64,000 nucleotides of DNA from Rhizophagus clarus (lineage: Eukaryota > Glomeromycota > Glomeromycetes > Glomerales > Glomeraceae): the NCBI GenBank assembly GCA_015698045.1, contig BLAL01000244.1:248001-312000 (forward strand), read 5' to 3'. A program made the position numbers and the translations under genes. The notes beneath the pieces were generated by a model that was not told where the DNA came from, did not search any database, and saw only the letters and a list, made by a program, of their open reading frames with translations. Positions 12,705 through 25,280 of this stretch are shown in pieces. The stretch's first letter is position 1; every line of letters starts with the position of its first letter.

Positions 12705-12754
12705 TAAACAATTAAATGGACTGACGAGCAAAGAACTAATAATAATTAATTCAA

Positions 12755-14825
12755 ATGCCGGCTCGAAATTATCGTAATTCTCTAGTTTGGTTTAGTGTTT
12801 TTAAAATACTTAAAAATGTGGGATTCTTGACGAAATTAGTTAAATGGAGATTTGTTTTTCCTCAAAATCAGTTAATTCTCCCTTTATTTATTCAACTTGT
12901 TGTACTGATTAGAATCGGATTTACGAAAGAATTCGTTTTTGCTTTATTTCAAGCTCTTACCTCCGAACTCGAATGCCTTGATAGACCTGTCTTTTATATA
13001 AAACAACCATTACCTTCTCAATTTAATTCCGAAAGTGATGACAATGTAAATGATATTAGCAACGAAAATACAAACACAGAAGAAATTGGTGAATATCCTA
13101 AAGGTGACTCGTGCAAAATTTGTAAAAAGAAGTATGAAACCACTCTCAATTGGTGTACTGAATGTGATATAAGACGACTTCAAGATAATTTTCAGAGTAG
13201 TGGACATGAAGAATTAGATAAGATTATAAGAAAATCACAATTGAGTGCTGAAAGTCATACGAATTATATTGAATGGATCCCTTACGAAAAATTTAAGGAT
13301 ATTAAAATGATTAGTGAAGGTGGATTTGGAATTGTATTTTCTGCAACATGGGTTGAAGGTCCAAAATGGAAGTGGGATGATGAGAAAATGCAATGGGTTT
13401 CTTCTGGTCCAAGAAAGATTGCTCTTAAAACTCTTAAATGTGATAGTATTACCAAAAGACATGAAGAATTCTTTAAAGAAGTATGAATAAAAACTAAAAA
13501 GAAAAAAAAAAAAAAAAAAAATTTTGCTAACCTTATTTGTACAAAAAAACTTTTAGGTTGAATATCATGCAATTTGCGTTGGTATAAACAGAATAGTTCA
13601 CTGTTTTGGTGTCACTCGTAATCCGGATACGGGAAAATATATGCTAGTTACTAACTTTGCAAATGAAGGTAACTTATCTCGATTTAATATGTCATATAAA
13701 TTATGTATGTACATCAAAAATTTTTTTCCTTCTCTAGGTGATTTGGCTTCTTATACTAAAAAGCATCAAAAAGAATTGACATGGGAGAGTATCCTTCGTT
13801 TATCACGTGATATCGCAAAGGCTCTTAGAGAACTTCATAGAAAGGTAAACTTAAAATAAAATATAAAATATTTACTCTTACTTTTTTTTTAATTGCAAAA
13901 TCTCACCGAAAGAGTATAAATTATGTTTACTAGGGGCTTATCCATTGTGACCTTCATAGTGGTAACATCTTGAATCATGTAACATGTTATGGAATCACAT
14001 GGACTTGGATCGCGGATTTAGGATTGTGTTTGAAAGACGATGAGAGTCAAACGAGGAATCAAGTTTACGGAAGATTGGAATATATTGCACCGGAAGTACA
14101 TTGTCATAAATTATATTCAAAAGCTGCAGATGTATATTCCTTTGGAATGATACTTTGGGAATTAACATCTTGTCGTACACCATTCTCTGACGTAACACGA
14201 GACTCTATATCTCTTCATTTTGAAATTACTGGTGGAACAAGGCCAAATATAGTTGAAGGCACACCACCAGCCTTTGCTAAACTTATGCAAGATTGCTGGA
14301 ATGAAGATCCAAATTTACGACCTAACATGGAAGATGTATATAAAAGAATTTGGAGTTTTTCAAATTCAATAATTAAAGGAAACCGTAAAGATAAATATGG
14401 ATTTAGGGCTGCAAGAAATGATAGAAGTATAAATACGCCAAAACAAACACCTCCGAAATTTATCCATAGTCCTGGTAAATTTCCGAAAACTTTATAGGGG
14501 AGCTTTTTTCAGGAAAATGATATATCCATTAATATTTATATTTAATTTTCTAGATATTAGTGGTTATTTAAGTTACAAGATTATAATTCGTAAGCAAAAA
14601 TTATAAAATAAAAACATTATAAATGTTAATTATTTAAAATATTAATCATATTCTTTTAATTATTATTCTTTAGATACTCCAATACCATCGGTGATTAAAA
14701 GTGGTAATATGAACAGTTGTCGTATTAAGAATTCAATAAATAAGGAAAGTAAAGCAACAGAAAATCAGAAATCAACGTTTAAGGTTAACTCAGGATATGG
14801 AGTGGAAAAGTTTACATTTTTATAG
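12755..14825 (+). CDS. TKL-type protein kinase, catalytically intact
   Basis: Five exons: 12755-13480, 13557-13668, 13738-13844, 13934-14474 and 14674-14825. All introns are GT..AG and every join keeps frame, giving 545 residues. Cys pairs C120/C123 and C134/C137 precede the kinase fold. The glycine loop SEGGFGIVFSATW (residues 187-199), the ALK lysine K225, the catalytic loop H319-C-D321-L-H-S-G-N326, the metal-binding D343-L-G and YIAPEV are all present, so phosphotransfer to Ser/Thr (or Tyr) is expected. The last exon is inferred from an acceptor at 14672-14673; without it the protein stops at 14497 with a different 8-residue end. The first 70 residues are hydrophobic and basic, unlike the other copies, so the true start could lie further in. 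This is the only family member here with a complete active site. Confidence 0.85.
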
Positions 14826-15317
14826 CCAATTTTTGATTAATTTTGTAAATATATATATACTGTATTTATTATGTAAACTATACTTAACATATTAAAATTG
14901 GTAAGTAAATTGTGAGATATAAATTGCTGGCAGTTTAGATTTCAAATTACCAATTATATTGTAAATGGTTATTGTATTCACAGATTTTAACAAATAAATT
15001 ATGTTAGGGTTTTATGAATATTTATATATTATTTCACTTTAACGTATTTCTATTAAATATTGTAACTTGTTTCTATAACTTTAAAATTTTGTTAAAGGCC
15101 GCAGTATACACGTGACTGCATTCAAACTCATCATTCGCTGCAAAAATTACATAAATATATTTCAGGGGAATGAGGGGATTCATGTAGAGATTATTCAAAA
15201 AAGGAAATAGTGGTGATTTTTATGGAAGGACGCTAAGCAAGGGATAATTTTCGTCTAGACAAAAACCATAAGTAAATTATTCGTTTTTCTTTATAGTCGT
15301 TTTCAAATTAGTGCGAT
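14826..15317. other. Non-coding spacer downstream of the kinase gene
   Basis: Presumed 3' UTR followed by AT-rich sequence. Nothing else is supported. Confidence 0.5.
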
Positions 15318-15643
15318 CCCCTGCATGTTACCTCTTAAGGAAATCAATTTACGAAAACTCGGAATTTTCCTGAATAACTATGTAGAAAGGACCAATTATT
15401 AGTGATTTCCAAAAGAAATCTCAGGAAATTCTCGGTTATTAAGGTAGTTTGCTTATAGAACAAAGTTAATGTTACACGAAGTTTTAAAACTCTCTTATTA
15501 ACAAACTACTTGGATAACCGAGAATTCCCTAAGATTTCCTCCAGAAATCACTAGCAATCGGCCCTTTTCCACAAAGTTATTCGGAAAAATTCTGGGTTTC
15601 CACATTTACGAAAATCGATTTCCTTAAAGGGTGACATGTGGGG
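15318..15643. mobile_element. Long-armed inverted-repeat element (MITE-like, about 326 bases)
   Basis: The left arm starts CCCCTGCATGTTACC and the right arm ends with its near complement (GGGTGACATGTGGGG). Imperfect complementarity continues for roughly 130 bases per arm, for example the AAGGAAATC..TTTACG and AACCGAGAATT segments, leaving about 50 bases at the centre. No frame for a transposase. I could not settle the target duplication, so the superfamily is open. Confidence 0.75.
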
Positions 15644-16210
15644 GAGCGCATTAATTTGAAGAAATTTTGACAAGCAACCCAAGAAAAAAATTTTCCTTTC
15701 TCGATTATGACTGGATAAAGAATGATTTTCTATTTTTGCGAAAATTTGTAGTTTATAATTCCGTTTTTTTGAACCTTTTACATTAAATGCCAATGATTTT
15801 AGTAGCAACTAACTTATACATAAAGAAAATCGTGTCACATTGCGTCACGTTATCAATTACACTTTAATTAGATTCTTAATAAAGACGATTTGTTATGAAG
15901 ACTGGTTTTTTTCTTAATACGAGACAAATCTTTCAAACTATATACTGTATATACATGAAATTTCTATGGTGCTAATGGCTGAATCACTTTTTAGTTTATC
16001 ATTATAATTTACGTAACTAATACATTAATACCATAACTGCGGACAAGTATAATCACGTGCTGCTGTGGAGAAAAAATTTCGAGACTCGATTTCTTTCAAC
16101 ATCAATTTAATTCCTCTTTAATAAATCCGGTGATAACCAGTATTGCTAGACCAATTCCCAGTACAATTTATCGTGAATTTATTTATCGTTTTTTTTTTTC
16201 AAAATAGTAT
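15644..16210. other. Non-coding spacer between two inverted-repeat elements
   Basis: No gene or RNA recognised. Confidence 0.5.
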
Positions 16211-16503
16211 GACCCCTGCGTACTGCATATCGCCCCTAAAAAAGCGATTTTTCAAAATTTAATTTGAGATTCCCCGGAGATTTCCCTGCATAAATAGGCT
16301 GATTATTAGAGATTTCCGGGGGAATTCCTGCAGAGATCTCAATTATTTAAGTAGGTTCCTTATAAAAAAAAAAAAAAAGCGGTACACAAATCTTTCACAG
16401 AACAATTCCCCCAGAAATCGCTAATAAATCTAATAATGCAGGAAATCTTTGGGATCAAAATTAATTTTTTTTTTCTTTCTTTCAAAAGTGATATGCAGGG
16501 GTC
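16211..16503. mobile_element. Second long-armed inverted-repeat element (about 293 bases)
   Basis: Ends are GACCCCTGC (16211-16219) and GCAGGGGTC (16495-16503). GCATATC/GATATGC and internal GATTTCC/GGGGGAATT segments also pair. The terminal CCCCTGC is shared with the element at 15318, so the two are probably related families. The arms are interrupted by A- and T-runs. No coding capacity seen. Confidence 0.7.
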
Positions 16504-17469
16504 GTGCATCTCAAATTCATTTAAAATTTTAGATAGGGTTCATTCATAACTTCTAAATTAAAATAACGTGAAAATTATTTCTCTCTTAAAAATATGAATA
16601 ATAGTAATTAGGTAAGTGGGCGAGCGCGTGATGTTTTAATAAATGTATGATGAGTTCATAACGCTTAAGTGATGCATTAATCTTGTGCTCTGCGCGTGTA
16701 AGAATTATTCACTGATTGGATGAATCCATCAGTGATTAAATTGATCATCAGCTCCAGGAAAAATGATCAAAAAATCAGTGTAAATAAAGATAGCTTGTTC
16801 TTTATAATAAAAATAACAGTGGATAGGATAGACATGATACATGTTTTCTCCAGTTTGATCAACATGTTCAAACATCATTAATTTATACGAAAAAATAAAA
16901 TCATTTTACGTTATCGAATTATAAACACGTAAAATAGGTTCGATTTAATACGTTATTTATGTTGTTGTTATAAAAGATTTTTAAATGCTTATTTACCTTG
17001 TTTCCGTGAAAAATAGTTACAAGTTAACTATTTAATAATAAAATGATGACTAATCGATTATTTATAAAAGTTGTTCGAAATACAAAGAATGGCTTCGTCA
17101 AAACCTGTACGAACATTTATCACGATTATTCACATGAAAAAATGCGTTGCAAAAAATAAATATAAATTCATATTACTTCACATGATAATTATCGATGTAC
17201 ATCCTAACTCTAAAATTATCGAAAGACAACGGATAGAGTACTGATAGGTAGTCCTATGAAATTACGTAATTTCAGTAATGGCTGTTATGCTTCTGCCTCC
17301 ATTAATAAAAAACTAAAAAAAATTTTTTTTTCTGTAAAATACAATATGATTAAATTTATTCTATTGTCTAAATATCTATTTAAACAGTTAATCCAGCGCG
17401 TTCGCGCCCTCTTCATTAATCATTCTTTTTTTCTTAAAAAAAAAAAATAAAAATAAAAATAAATTGGAT
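16504..17469. other. Non-coding spacer
   Basis: AT-rich and without a supported gene. A T-rich/A-run junction lies at about 17426-17448. Confidence 0.45.
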
Positions 17470-18110
17470 ATTCTGTTCCATTCGTTGAACCGGTCTCCGG
17501 ATTTCTCCGGATCCTGAGATAAATAGTCAGTCTCACAAAAGAAAACGGACTGCCGCAACATGAACATGTTGCAAACAATCGAGTTATTGAAAGAAACTTT
17601 AATTGGACTAGCGGAATTCTTTGAATCGACGCATATTTCAATGAATGCGTGCATGGATTGGTTTAAGTATAATAATATAACTTTCAACTCAATTTTTACG
17701 CGATCTGTCAGATGAATATAAGAGTTCATATTCGTGTCTTGACGAATCTTTGTTTTAGAGGGATTATAGGAATATGATATAATTCATGTATTGTATTATG
17801 GACACTCAACTTTATTCATGAACGCGATCTAATCGAAGATATTTGATTACAATGGAACAATTGACAAACAAAATATCTTGAAATAAATACGCCGTTCATA
17901 AATTTGGCATAAGAAATCGAACGTTATTTATATTTAATTCAAATCTGCTCAGGATCGCTCAGGATCAAGATCAAGTATTGTCATGAAACTCCCTTGTTTT
18001 TGATACATTAATGTTATTATGTATCAATCCACCAAGTCATCTGGTAAAGACTTATTTAATTTAAAAAATTCGTAATTTCTCCACGGAACTTGGATACTAT
18101 CTGAAGTTGA
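17470..18110 (+). pseudogene. Strongly decayed kinase-like relic
   Basis: Scattered fragments appear in family order on the plus strand: NWTSG near 17600, a piece equivalent to YSYLDES near 17735, LNFIHERDLIE near 17810-17840, and a piece resembling the LMLQC..NPS region with the following tail near 18000-18065. Stops and frameshifts separate them. The order and spacing make chance similarity unlikely, but each fragment is short. Confidence 0.55.
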
Positions 18111-18367
18111 TATATGAGATATTTTTCTTGTAATATTAATGGATATCTATTTGTTTCTTCAATTCATCAGCTCATTCCTCTCCTTTGGTTCGTTTTTGTT
18201 TATAGTTGAGAAACTCGATCTTTACTTTATATAGTATATTAACATTTCATTTAATAACATTTCAAATTAATTACATGTTATATAATATTTCATCAAAATT
18301 TCAACGACAATGGGTATCTATTTACAACATAATTACGACATTATGTCATTATATTACTTAGTAGATT

Positions 18368-18425
18368 TCAACATTGTAACATTGATCTAGCGAAAACAGG
18401 TGGAGTTTCCTAACAAAACCCGACC
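18368..18425 (-). pseudogene. Short kinase-like fragment
   Basis: The reverse complement reads close to the nucleotides coding GTPPVFARLMLQC in the intact copies. About 58 bases survive. It lies on the strand opposite to the relic just before it. Confidence 0.55.
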
Positions 18426-18692
18426 TTAATCTTGAGTAGAATTTCTAATCCTATACATATATTTTATTCATACGAACTTAATTTAGATTGCTATACATGA
18501 AATAAAGTAACCCATTTGGACATTAATTAAATTAACACGTAAAAGAATTGATCGTATTTTAATAGTAAAATGTCCCCCTTTATTTATCAATAATAAATGC
18601 GTTCGTACGTAATAAATCTTAGCTTAAGTTCGCAATACACATGACAAATAATCTAACAAAGACCTTATAAAATGGTTAATAATTGATACAGT

Positions 18693-18896
18693 CTTTTTTC
18701 TTACGAGAGACTACGTTTGCATATTACGATCCTCCGTCCCAATTTTATAAGTGAGGCGATACCAGAGGTATCGGTTGTTAACGTACCTGACTCTGTAGTA
18801 GACCAGCTCAATAACGCTTCACAGAGGGAATATGCCAACTCCGAATTATCATAGGATAGAGAGACATTGGATGAGCCGATGAGATATACAAATTAA
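18693..18896 (+). other. Unidentified coding-like segment, probably a relic
   Basis: From about 18693 the plus strand stays open for some 53 codons to a TAG at 18852-18854. It then reads another 13 codons in the same frame to a TAA at about 18896. The composition is protein-like and less AT-rich than the surroundings (for example VPDSVVDQLNNASQREYANS). There is no ATG. I do not recognise the family; it could be an exon of a broken gene. Confidence 0.35.
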
Positions 18897-19204
18897 TTTT
18901 TTTCTTGATCAGCTAAAAACTCGATCTATTTTAACTAGGTTGAATTTAGTATTATCTTGAGAGAAAGTACATGAATAAATAATATCTCGTTATTTAATTT
19001 ACTGATAATAAGAACATTAAACAAGAAAAAGTGAATGAATCCTTCGAAATCATTTTTTTTTTCTATAGATGAAATAAAAACTTTATTTTTTTTTTCTATA
19101 TTATTCTATTAATTTTGTTTACAATCATTGCATTTTAGTTTTTTAAATTAAATAATTCCTTTTTTTTTTTTTTTCTCCCTCTCTCTTTTTTTTTTTGTTT
19201 TTTT
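18897..19204. other. Non-coding spacer before the PAQR gene 3' end
   Basis: AT-rich with several long T runs at 19160-19203. No gene is supported. Confidence 0.5.
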
Positions 19205-19218
19205 AAAAAAAAAAAAAT
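19205..19218 (-). terminator. Poly-T/poly-A junction just after the PAQR stop codon
   Basis: T-runs with short breaks (19160-19203) run into about 13 A, ending two bases before the stop codon of the minus-strand gene. Placement at the 3' end suggests part of a 3' UTR or cleavage region; this is inference. Confidence 0.4.
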
Positions 19219-19219
19219 A

Positions 19220-20922
19220 CTAATAAATAAATAGCCCAGATAACTCGGTCATAGTGGGTTTCATCTCTTCAATTTTTAGTTTACATTCATGATTTTCATT
19301 ATGCCAATATGATATGACATGAATAATTCCATAATAATGATTTAATGCTGCTGTTACAACAAAGAAATGAAAAATTTGATGAGATGATCCCTAAAAATAA
19401 GCATTAAAAAAAAAAATACACATATACTGTTAATCACTTGTAAAAAAGAAAGAATATTAAAAGATTAAATTCAATAAATAATACTAACCCATATGTCAAA
19501 TGCTCCGGGAAACAATCTTTCAGGTATTCTGATAAAACAAAAATTAGTTTTTAATGAAAAATCTTTTAAATATTTTGATAAAATATTATTTACATACCTT
19601 GCACCATAAATTAATGCACCAACAACGTATAGTATACCTGTTGTTATTAACGATTTAAGAGCAATTACATCGAAACTTAAATGAATCTATAAAAATAATT
19701 CAGAAAAACATAAATATTATATAAGATTCGCAAAGACAATGAACGTATAATATATAAATTAATTATTCACCCCATATAATATAATGGCATGTAAAACTGG
19801 AAAAATCGTACTTCCTCCTAATGCCATAAATAATCCAGTCCTAAACCACCTAAATTCTGGTTTTCTAAACTTAAGGGCAACTGCAACAGAAATCTGCATA
19901 ATGACACAAATATAATTTTAGAAAAATTTTATAAATCACCCCAATAAACATACACGCTCACATACGTACCGTTGCAGTTCCAAATATAAATATCATTGAA
20001 AAGTAAACGATTTGCCAGATGTTGTGACAATAAAAGCCTAAAATTTTAAAAGAAAAATATTTAATCTAAAGAGAAAAAAAATAATCCTAAACAAAAACCT
20101 AAAACAAGAACGTACCATAATATATTACTGGACAAATAGACCCACTAAGAAAAAAATTAATTTGTTAATTATCATAGAAAAAAAGATTGAATCACTCATT
20201 ATTAAAGATTTTACTTACAAGATCAAGGCAACAATACCAACATAATCACATCTATTCCAATTCGCACAAACCTATGAGAAATAAAATTTATTTTATTATT
20301 AATCACCGAATAATTATTAGCGACTGTGTGCTAAAGCATTACCTTTTCCGAATGGCAACAAAGGGTATGAAAAGCTGATGACAATCCGAGGCAAATCATA
20401 GCACCAGCCATAAAACAATAAAATACAACTAAATCCGAATGATTCAAAGTCGTATAATTTATTAAATAAAAATATGTAGCGAACGAATAGATAGCAAAAA
20501 GAATTGCACCAATAAGGTGAGACCAGATATTAACTTGATTAAAAATGCAAGGAATAAAATTTAGTATGTTTCTTTAACAATAAAATCGACACTCAAGTTA
20601 ACATCGACTTACCACTTTCATTGTGAAGATAAAATAAAGATTGTGCACACTTTAAATATGAGAATGTTGGACGACGATAACCTCGAATGATATCTTTATT
20701 ATCTTGTAACCAACTGGGAAGTTCCCAAAAAGTACATGTTAAAGAAACCTTGGTATTTGTAATCCAAGTTTTTGGAAAGAATAATGATTCGCTTGGATCA
20801 AATTCGTCATCAGACTTTTCGGGATCAAGGTTAGTTACCAAAGAAACAACTTCTTCTTCGATAAATTTTGTTTCAGGTAAAGGACGAATTGTTGATGACA
20901 ATTTACGTTGGGAAAGAGGCAT
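19220..20922 (-). CDS. PAQR family (adiponectin receptor/Izh/hemolysin III-like) seven-helix membrane protein
   Basis: Nine exons on the minus strand: 20922-20613, 20533-20343, 20271-20219, 20144-20116, 20037-19970, 19893-19771, 19686-19598, 19528-19489 and 19390-19220. All junctions are GT..AG and in frame, giving 357 residues, a usual PAQR length. Residues 1-65 are polar and probably cytoplasmic. The family signature follows: E102-x2-N105-x3-H109 before the first helix, S155-x3-H159 after the second, and H305-x3-H309 near the last. These supply the buried zinc site of the family. Seven hydrophobic stretches fill residues 105-330. Fungal relatives act in lipid and zinc homeostasis at cell membranes, and animal ones act as receptor/ceramidases; the exact substrate here cannot be read. 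Introns are 54-102 bases. Gene neighbours give no functional hint. Confidence 0.93.
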
Positions 20923-23900
20923 TTTTTTGTTGAAGGTGATAAGTCGAATTGGTAAAGAAAAAATGGAAACGTCCTTTTCAAATATACTCTATTATTTATT
21001 TAATTATTTTGGAAAAAATTTTTTTTTTTTTAAGACTTGTCGATTCCTATGTGCAATGCAAGAAATACACTAGTTAGAAAAACTCATTTATAAATCAAAA
21101 TGCAAATAATTTTGATTTGCATAATACGTGCATATTTTAAGTGTTTCATGGCTTAAAGAAATTTTTTTTGTGAAAAATACCTTTAAAAACTGTAAGGATA
21201 AAAAAAAAAAAAAAGAAAGTTTGGAATCGACAAGAAGAATAAGTCGTCCAAATCTCAAAAAAGGTTTGAATTCTCGGTTGTAAGTTCCATTTTGCTAATT
21301 ATAGATGAATTTTTATCGTATAAATTTAGTAAAGACCATCATTTTATTAAAAATCTAATTTTGCCGATGTAATACAAAATCCACATGTTATCATTTATGA
21401 AATCCTATTTGTTACGTGCACGTGAAATTCACAATAGCACAGCCTATCATGATAATCACACAATAATATATAAATAGAACTGAAAACATGGAATCGCCTA
21501 AATATTTAAGGAAGGTTTTGAACATTTTAGTAATGGTATAAAATCTTTTCACATCTTGTTTGTGTGTAAAGGGGTTCATGGAAAATCAAATTGAACTGGA
21601 ACTTGATGTCCACAAAAAAAAAAGGTTCTGATTGATAGATTATTATGGAAAACGAAAATGGACAAAAGAATCACGTACATATTCTAATTATCCTTCATTA
21701 GTTAGATACTATAGTTGACCAGCGGTACGTAAAATTAAGATAGTGTCGGTTTTGTTCTATTTAATGATGATGAAATTTAACCCTTTAAAATTTCGGAACA
21801 AATGACTTCATCAGATCTAATTTTAGAAAGAAAAGAAATCTAAAGGTGCGGATCATATTCTTGTAAGATCGCTCGTCCTATTATTATAATCATTTACGAC
21901 CGTTTAAAAATTTGAACTACCAATACGATCACCAAGTGACTATATGATTAGCAATACAGGGTTACTTACACGATCGACAAGTAACACCAAAAGCTCCTGC
22001 CCATCAGCTGCCAAAGGAATAGTTAATAAAAAAGGTTAATGAAAAAGAATAGGGTTGACGATTTACTTGTAGAGAATATTAAGTGGCATATTGGTGTTCA
22101 AAGGGATTAGAAATTATCTTAAATTTAAAAAGCTTGGCAATCTCTTATAACAGTTCTTAAAGAACATTTAACTTTGTGTTATTTTATCGAAGAGAAAAAA
22201 GTTTTTCGTAAAATATCATCAACCTGATACATTGGGAGTGCGAATTGAATTAGTGAATGGGATATCCTTCTAAGGCAGGATCGAGTTACCGCATCAGAAT
22301 TAGCAGAAGAAATTGAGATAGTAGTAATTCTGGGATCACTGCAAAATATTTAAATAATTGGAGGAGTTGAGGGGATTATGTCACAGGAGGTTAATTTATA
22401 AAAAGTTCTCATACCAAATTACAAATCTTAAATCATTTGAATATTGTATAGGAAAGGCGGGTATTATTCATTTATATGTCTTATTAATTCATTTTGAAGA
22501 CCGTGAAAGATCGATCAATTAATAATGTAATTTTTATAATAGATTTTAACGTTATTTCAATTATAAACCGAACTGTGATTTTAAAATCACAATATATTCG
22601 GATTAGATAAGGGAATTATACAATCAACTATAATATTTTAACAACAAAAGTATTTGCCTGTCACGGTTCGAAATTTATTACCTTTAATAAATATTAATAA
22701 TTAATTTAACTTTATATCATTCTCCTCTTCTGTCTATGTCACTAATACATTATCTCCAATCGTTATTACATTCCTTCTTCGCTATCCCGTTCAATTTTAC
22801 TAACTCCCGCAGAGATTTATACTAAACAGAATTTCAATTGTTTTGATGCACATCAAGCAATATCAAGCTTTTTATTTGTCTTTATTTTATGACGCTGCAC
22901 AATCCTCTCGTATCAAAATGCATAAGAAAAATACATATTAAGACTATTGGATGAATATTTTCCGACATCGAAATTCATGATTCACAAAAAAAATTGGTCC
23001 AAGGTTATTAAAAAACATGTAAAAAGTGATTCAAATAATTTTATGTTAAAAAAAAAAACAAAATTTCCAATATATATTATGAATTGAAAACTTTAGTAGG
23101 ACATTATTAAGTATTAAATTTGATATAAAAATATTAAAAAAAATTGATTCACGACAACCTTAGCGATATTGGAATTTTGTCAATTTCAATACTCAAACCA
23201 ACATTGAAGCGGACCTTCTGCGCTGATGTTAACAATACTGATGAATTAGAAGCGAGCTTACTGATATATAGGACCGGGACCACGATCCAATCCTAGGACT
23301 ATGGACCAACGAGGACCGGACCAGACCGTTTAACATCCCTACTATAGGGATTTATAATAATTTTGATGTTGACGTAAATGATAATGCAAATTTGAATTAA
23401 TGATTTTATTTAGTTTTCTCAATATAACTGATAATTTAAACCACATGAAATTTTAATATATTTTTATCAATTCTATAAAGATAATAACTTGGTGATTCAT
23501 AATGCACACGTGATCCAAACCTATTCACATCGAATCATTAATTTTATGTATTTTAATAGTATTATTTATCCAATAATAATGATGTACGTTATGCAGGGTG
23601 TAATAAACCACTACTTGTACAGATGTGGATCACTAATTGTAATTTGATTTTTTTTTTTTTTTGCCTTTCCATAAACAGAACAAATAATTAATAAAATAAA
23701 TAAAATATATCTGATATATATATATTAAAGTTGGCTCCCGTATCATATTATCGGTATAACCAAAACAAACATTACCACATGAGACCAATCACACTGCTAA
23801 CTACCTACCATTGTGATACCGGCCCTTTCCGTATTATCTCGACTATCAAAAAGAAATGAAAATTTCACAAATAATGAATGCAACTATTGCAATTTTCTTC

Positions 23901-24255
23901 AGAAACTACTACATAAAGGAATATGATAGTTATTTATATATAAAATCCCGAAAGAAATTTTTATTCATTAAGGTTTGCACTGTAAATTCATGTTAAAAGA
24001 AATAAATAATGGTTTATACAAAGAGGCAGATGATTCTATAAAAAATATATACTAAATTATTTATCAGTTCGGTTTTATAATGAGTAAATCTACCAATGAA
24101 TGGTAACGTGTTGCGTTCTTCTTTTTTTTTTTTTTAAAAAAAAATATATATATATGTGTGTAGATATTTATAAATTCCATGTAGCATGGTTAATATTTGC
24201 ATGATAAATTTATTAGAAACGCGTAACTAATTTTATAAAATCAATTTAGTTGTGT
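20923..24255. other. Long non-coding spacer upstream of the PAQR gene
   Basis: Includes the presumed PAQR promoter (just above 20922). Around 22280-22354 one frame reads RVTASELAEEIEI before a stop, reminiscent of the helix-turn-helix part of Tc1-type transposases but too short to be sure. At 23270-23345 a GACC-rich stretch ends in a small ATCCCTA/TAGGGAT hairpin and looks like one end of a transposon. No intact gene is supported. Confidence 0.45.
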
Positions 24256-24364
24256 ACGAATAAACGAGGAGCTCTTAGCTCAATTTATTCTGCAATATCT
24301 ACGTTATAATTTGGACGAAGAAGTTGTAATATAAACCGGAAGTAGCCAATTAAGATAACAATAT
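24256..24364 (+). pseudogene. Kinase-like exon 1 fragment, opposite strand to relic D
   Basis: The plus strand reads NKRGALSSIYSAI and then frame-broken pieces equivalent to NLDEEVEVWTRNGPIKVIL. It covers the glycine-loop part of exon 1 and stops where the minus-strand relic D begins, so the two are head-to-head pieces of different copies or of one rearranged copy. Confidence 0.65.
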
Positions 24365-25200
24365 GGTACACCAACTGATAACATCTACATGATCAGATTA
24401 TTTGATTAATAAAGATTTCGAGAGTAATGAGAAGCATTATATCGTAAATTTGTTTAAAGATATTTTATCAGCAGATTCATGTTATTCTCGATTAATATGT
24501 TTTCTCTGTATAAATGTTCGTAAGCGAGGTCACGTTCATGAGCCAGTTGATATTGCTCATAAGTTATAACATGTTATGATACCTTTTCAGCAAAGGACTT
24601 CCATAAATTCGCCAAAAATAAAAATACGAATTTGAATTACCATTTTCATAATATCTCGTGACGTGTTTGATCTTTATTAATGCCCATGGATAGTGCAATA
24701 GGAAGGAGGAGAGTTACCAAGGATCACCCTAAACAATTAAACAACTAAAGTCAATTTAAATTTATAACTGTCTAGGTTTAAACCAAAATAAAAATTCCGT
24801 CCATTAGCATTTTTATTTACACATTAAAATTACTAACTTTGTGTTTAAGAGTTTTAGGATGACTTTAATTTAATTGGATCATTATTTCAGCTCCTCTGTC
24901 CAAATCAAAACTTGGTCATATTGCGGAATAAATTGAGCTGGAAGCAACTCGTTTATTAGTGTCCTCAACTAAATCGAATTGGTTAAAATCAATCCACTCA
25001 AGGTAGTCCGTGTTAGCACTTAGTTGAGCATATTGGAAGTATTCGCAAAGTTTTGTAAAATTTTCCCTTCAAACTTGCAATTTTTATACCATTTCGTTGT
25101 CTTTGCAATCAGGGCAACTTCCAAATGAGAGCTTTATTATTATTTGAATTATAAATCCTAAGACCTGGAGGTCGAGTCGAACAAACGCACGACCTCCGGT
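24365..25200 (-). pseudogene. Kinase-like relic D
   Basis: On the minus strand, frame-broken pieces match copy A/C from the N-terminal Cys region (about 25060-25150) through YLEWIDF (about 24990-25010), the glycine-loop region (about 24920-24960), the start of exon 2, the HERDL region near 24530 and the SFGMIMWML region near 24370-24400. The GGAGGTCG-type palindrome (about 25168-25200) and the T/A hairpin (about 25238-25280) sit upstream as in A-C. Deletions and stops rule out a product. Confidence 0.8.
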
Positions 25201-25280
25201 TTATTTATTTTTTTTTTTTTATTTGCTTTTTGATAAAAATCTACTTATTTTTTTTTTTTCTTCGTAAAAAAAATAAGAGA

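Noticed and set aside
13282..13572. 96-codon minus-strand frame
   Set aside because: Antisense shadow of the active kinase exon 1.
20687..21073. 128-codon plus-strand frame
   Set aside because: Antisense shadow of PAQR exon 1; the minus-strand gene has intact splice sites and the family motifs.
22280..22354. RVTASELAEEIEI as a Tc1-type transposase relic
   Set aside because: Only about 13 suggestive residues and no catalytic motif nearby; too little to call.
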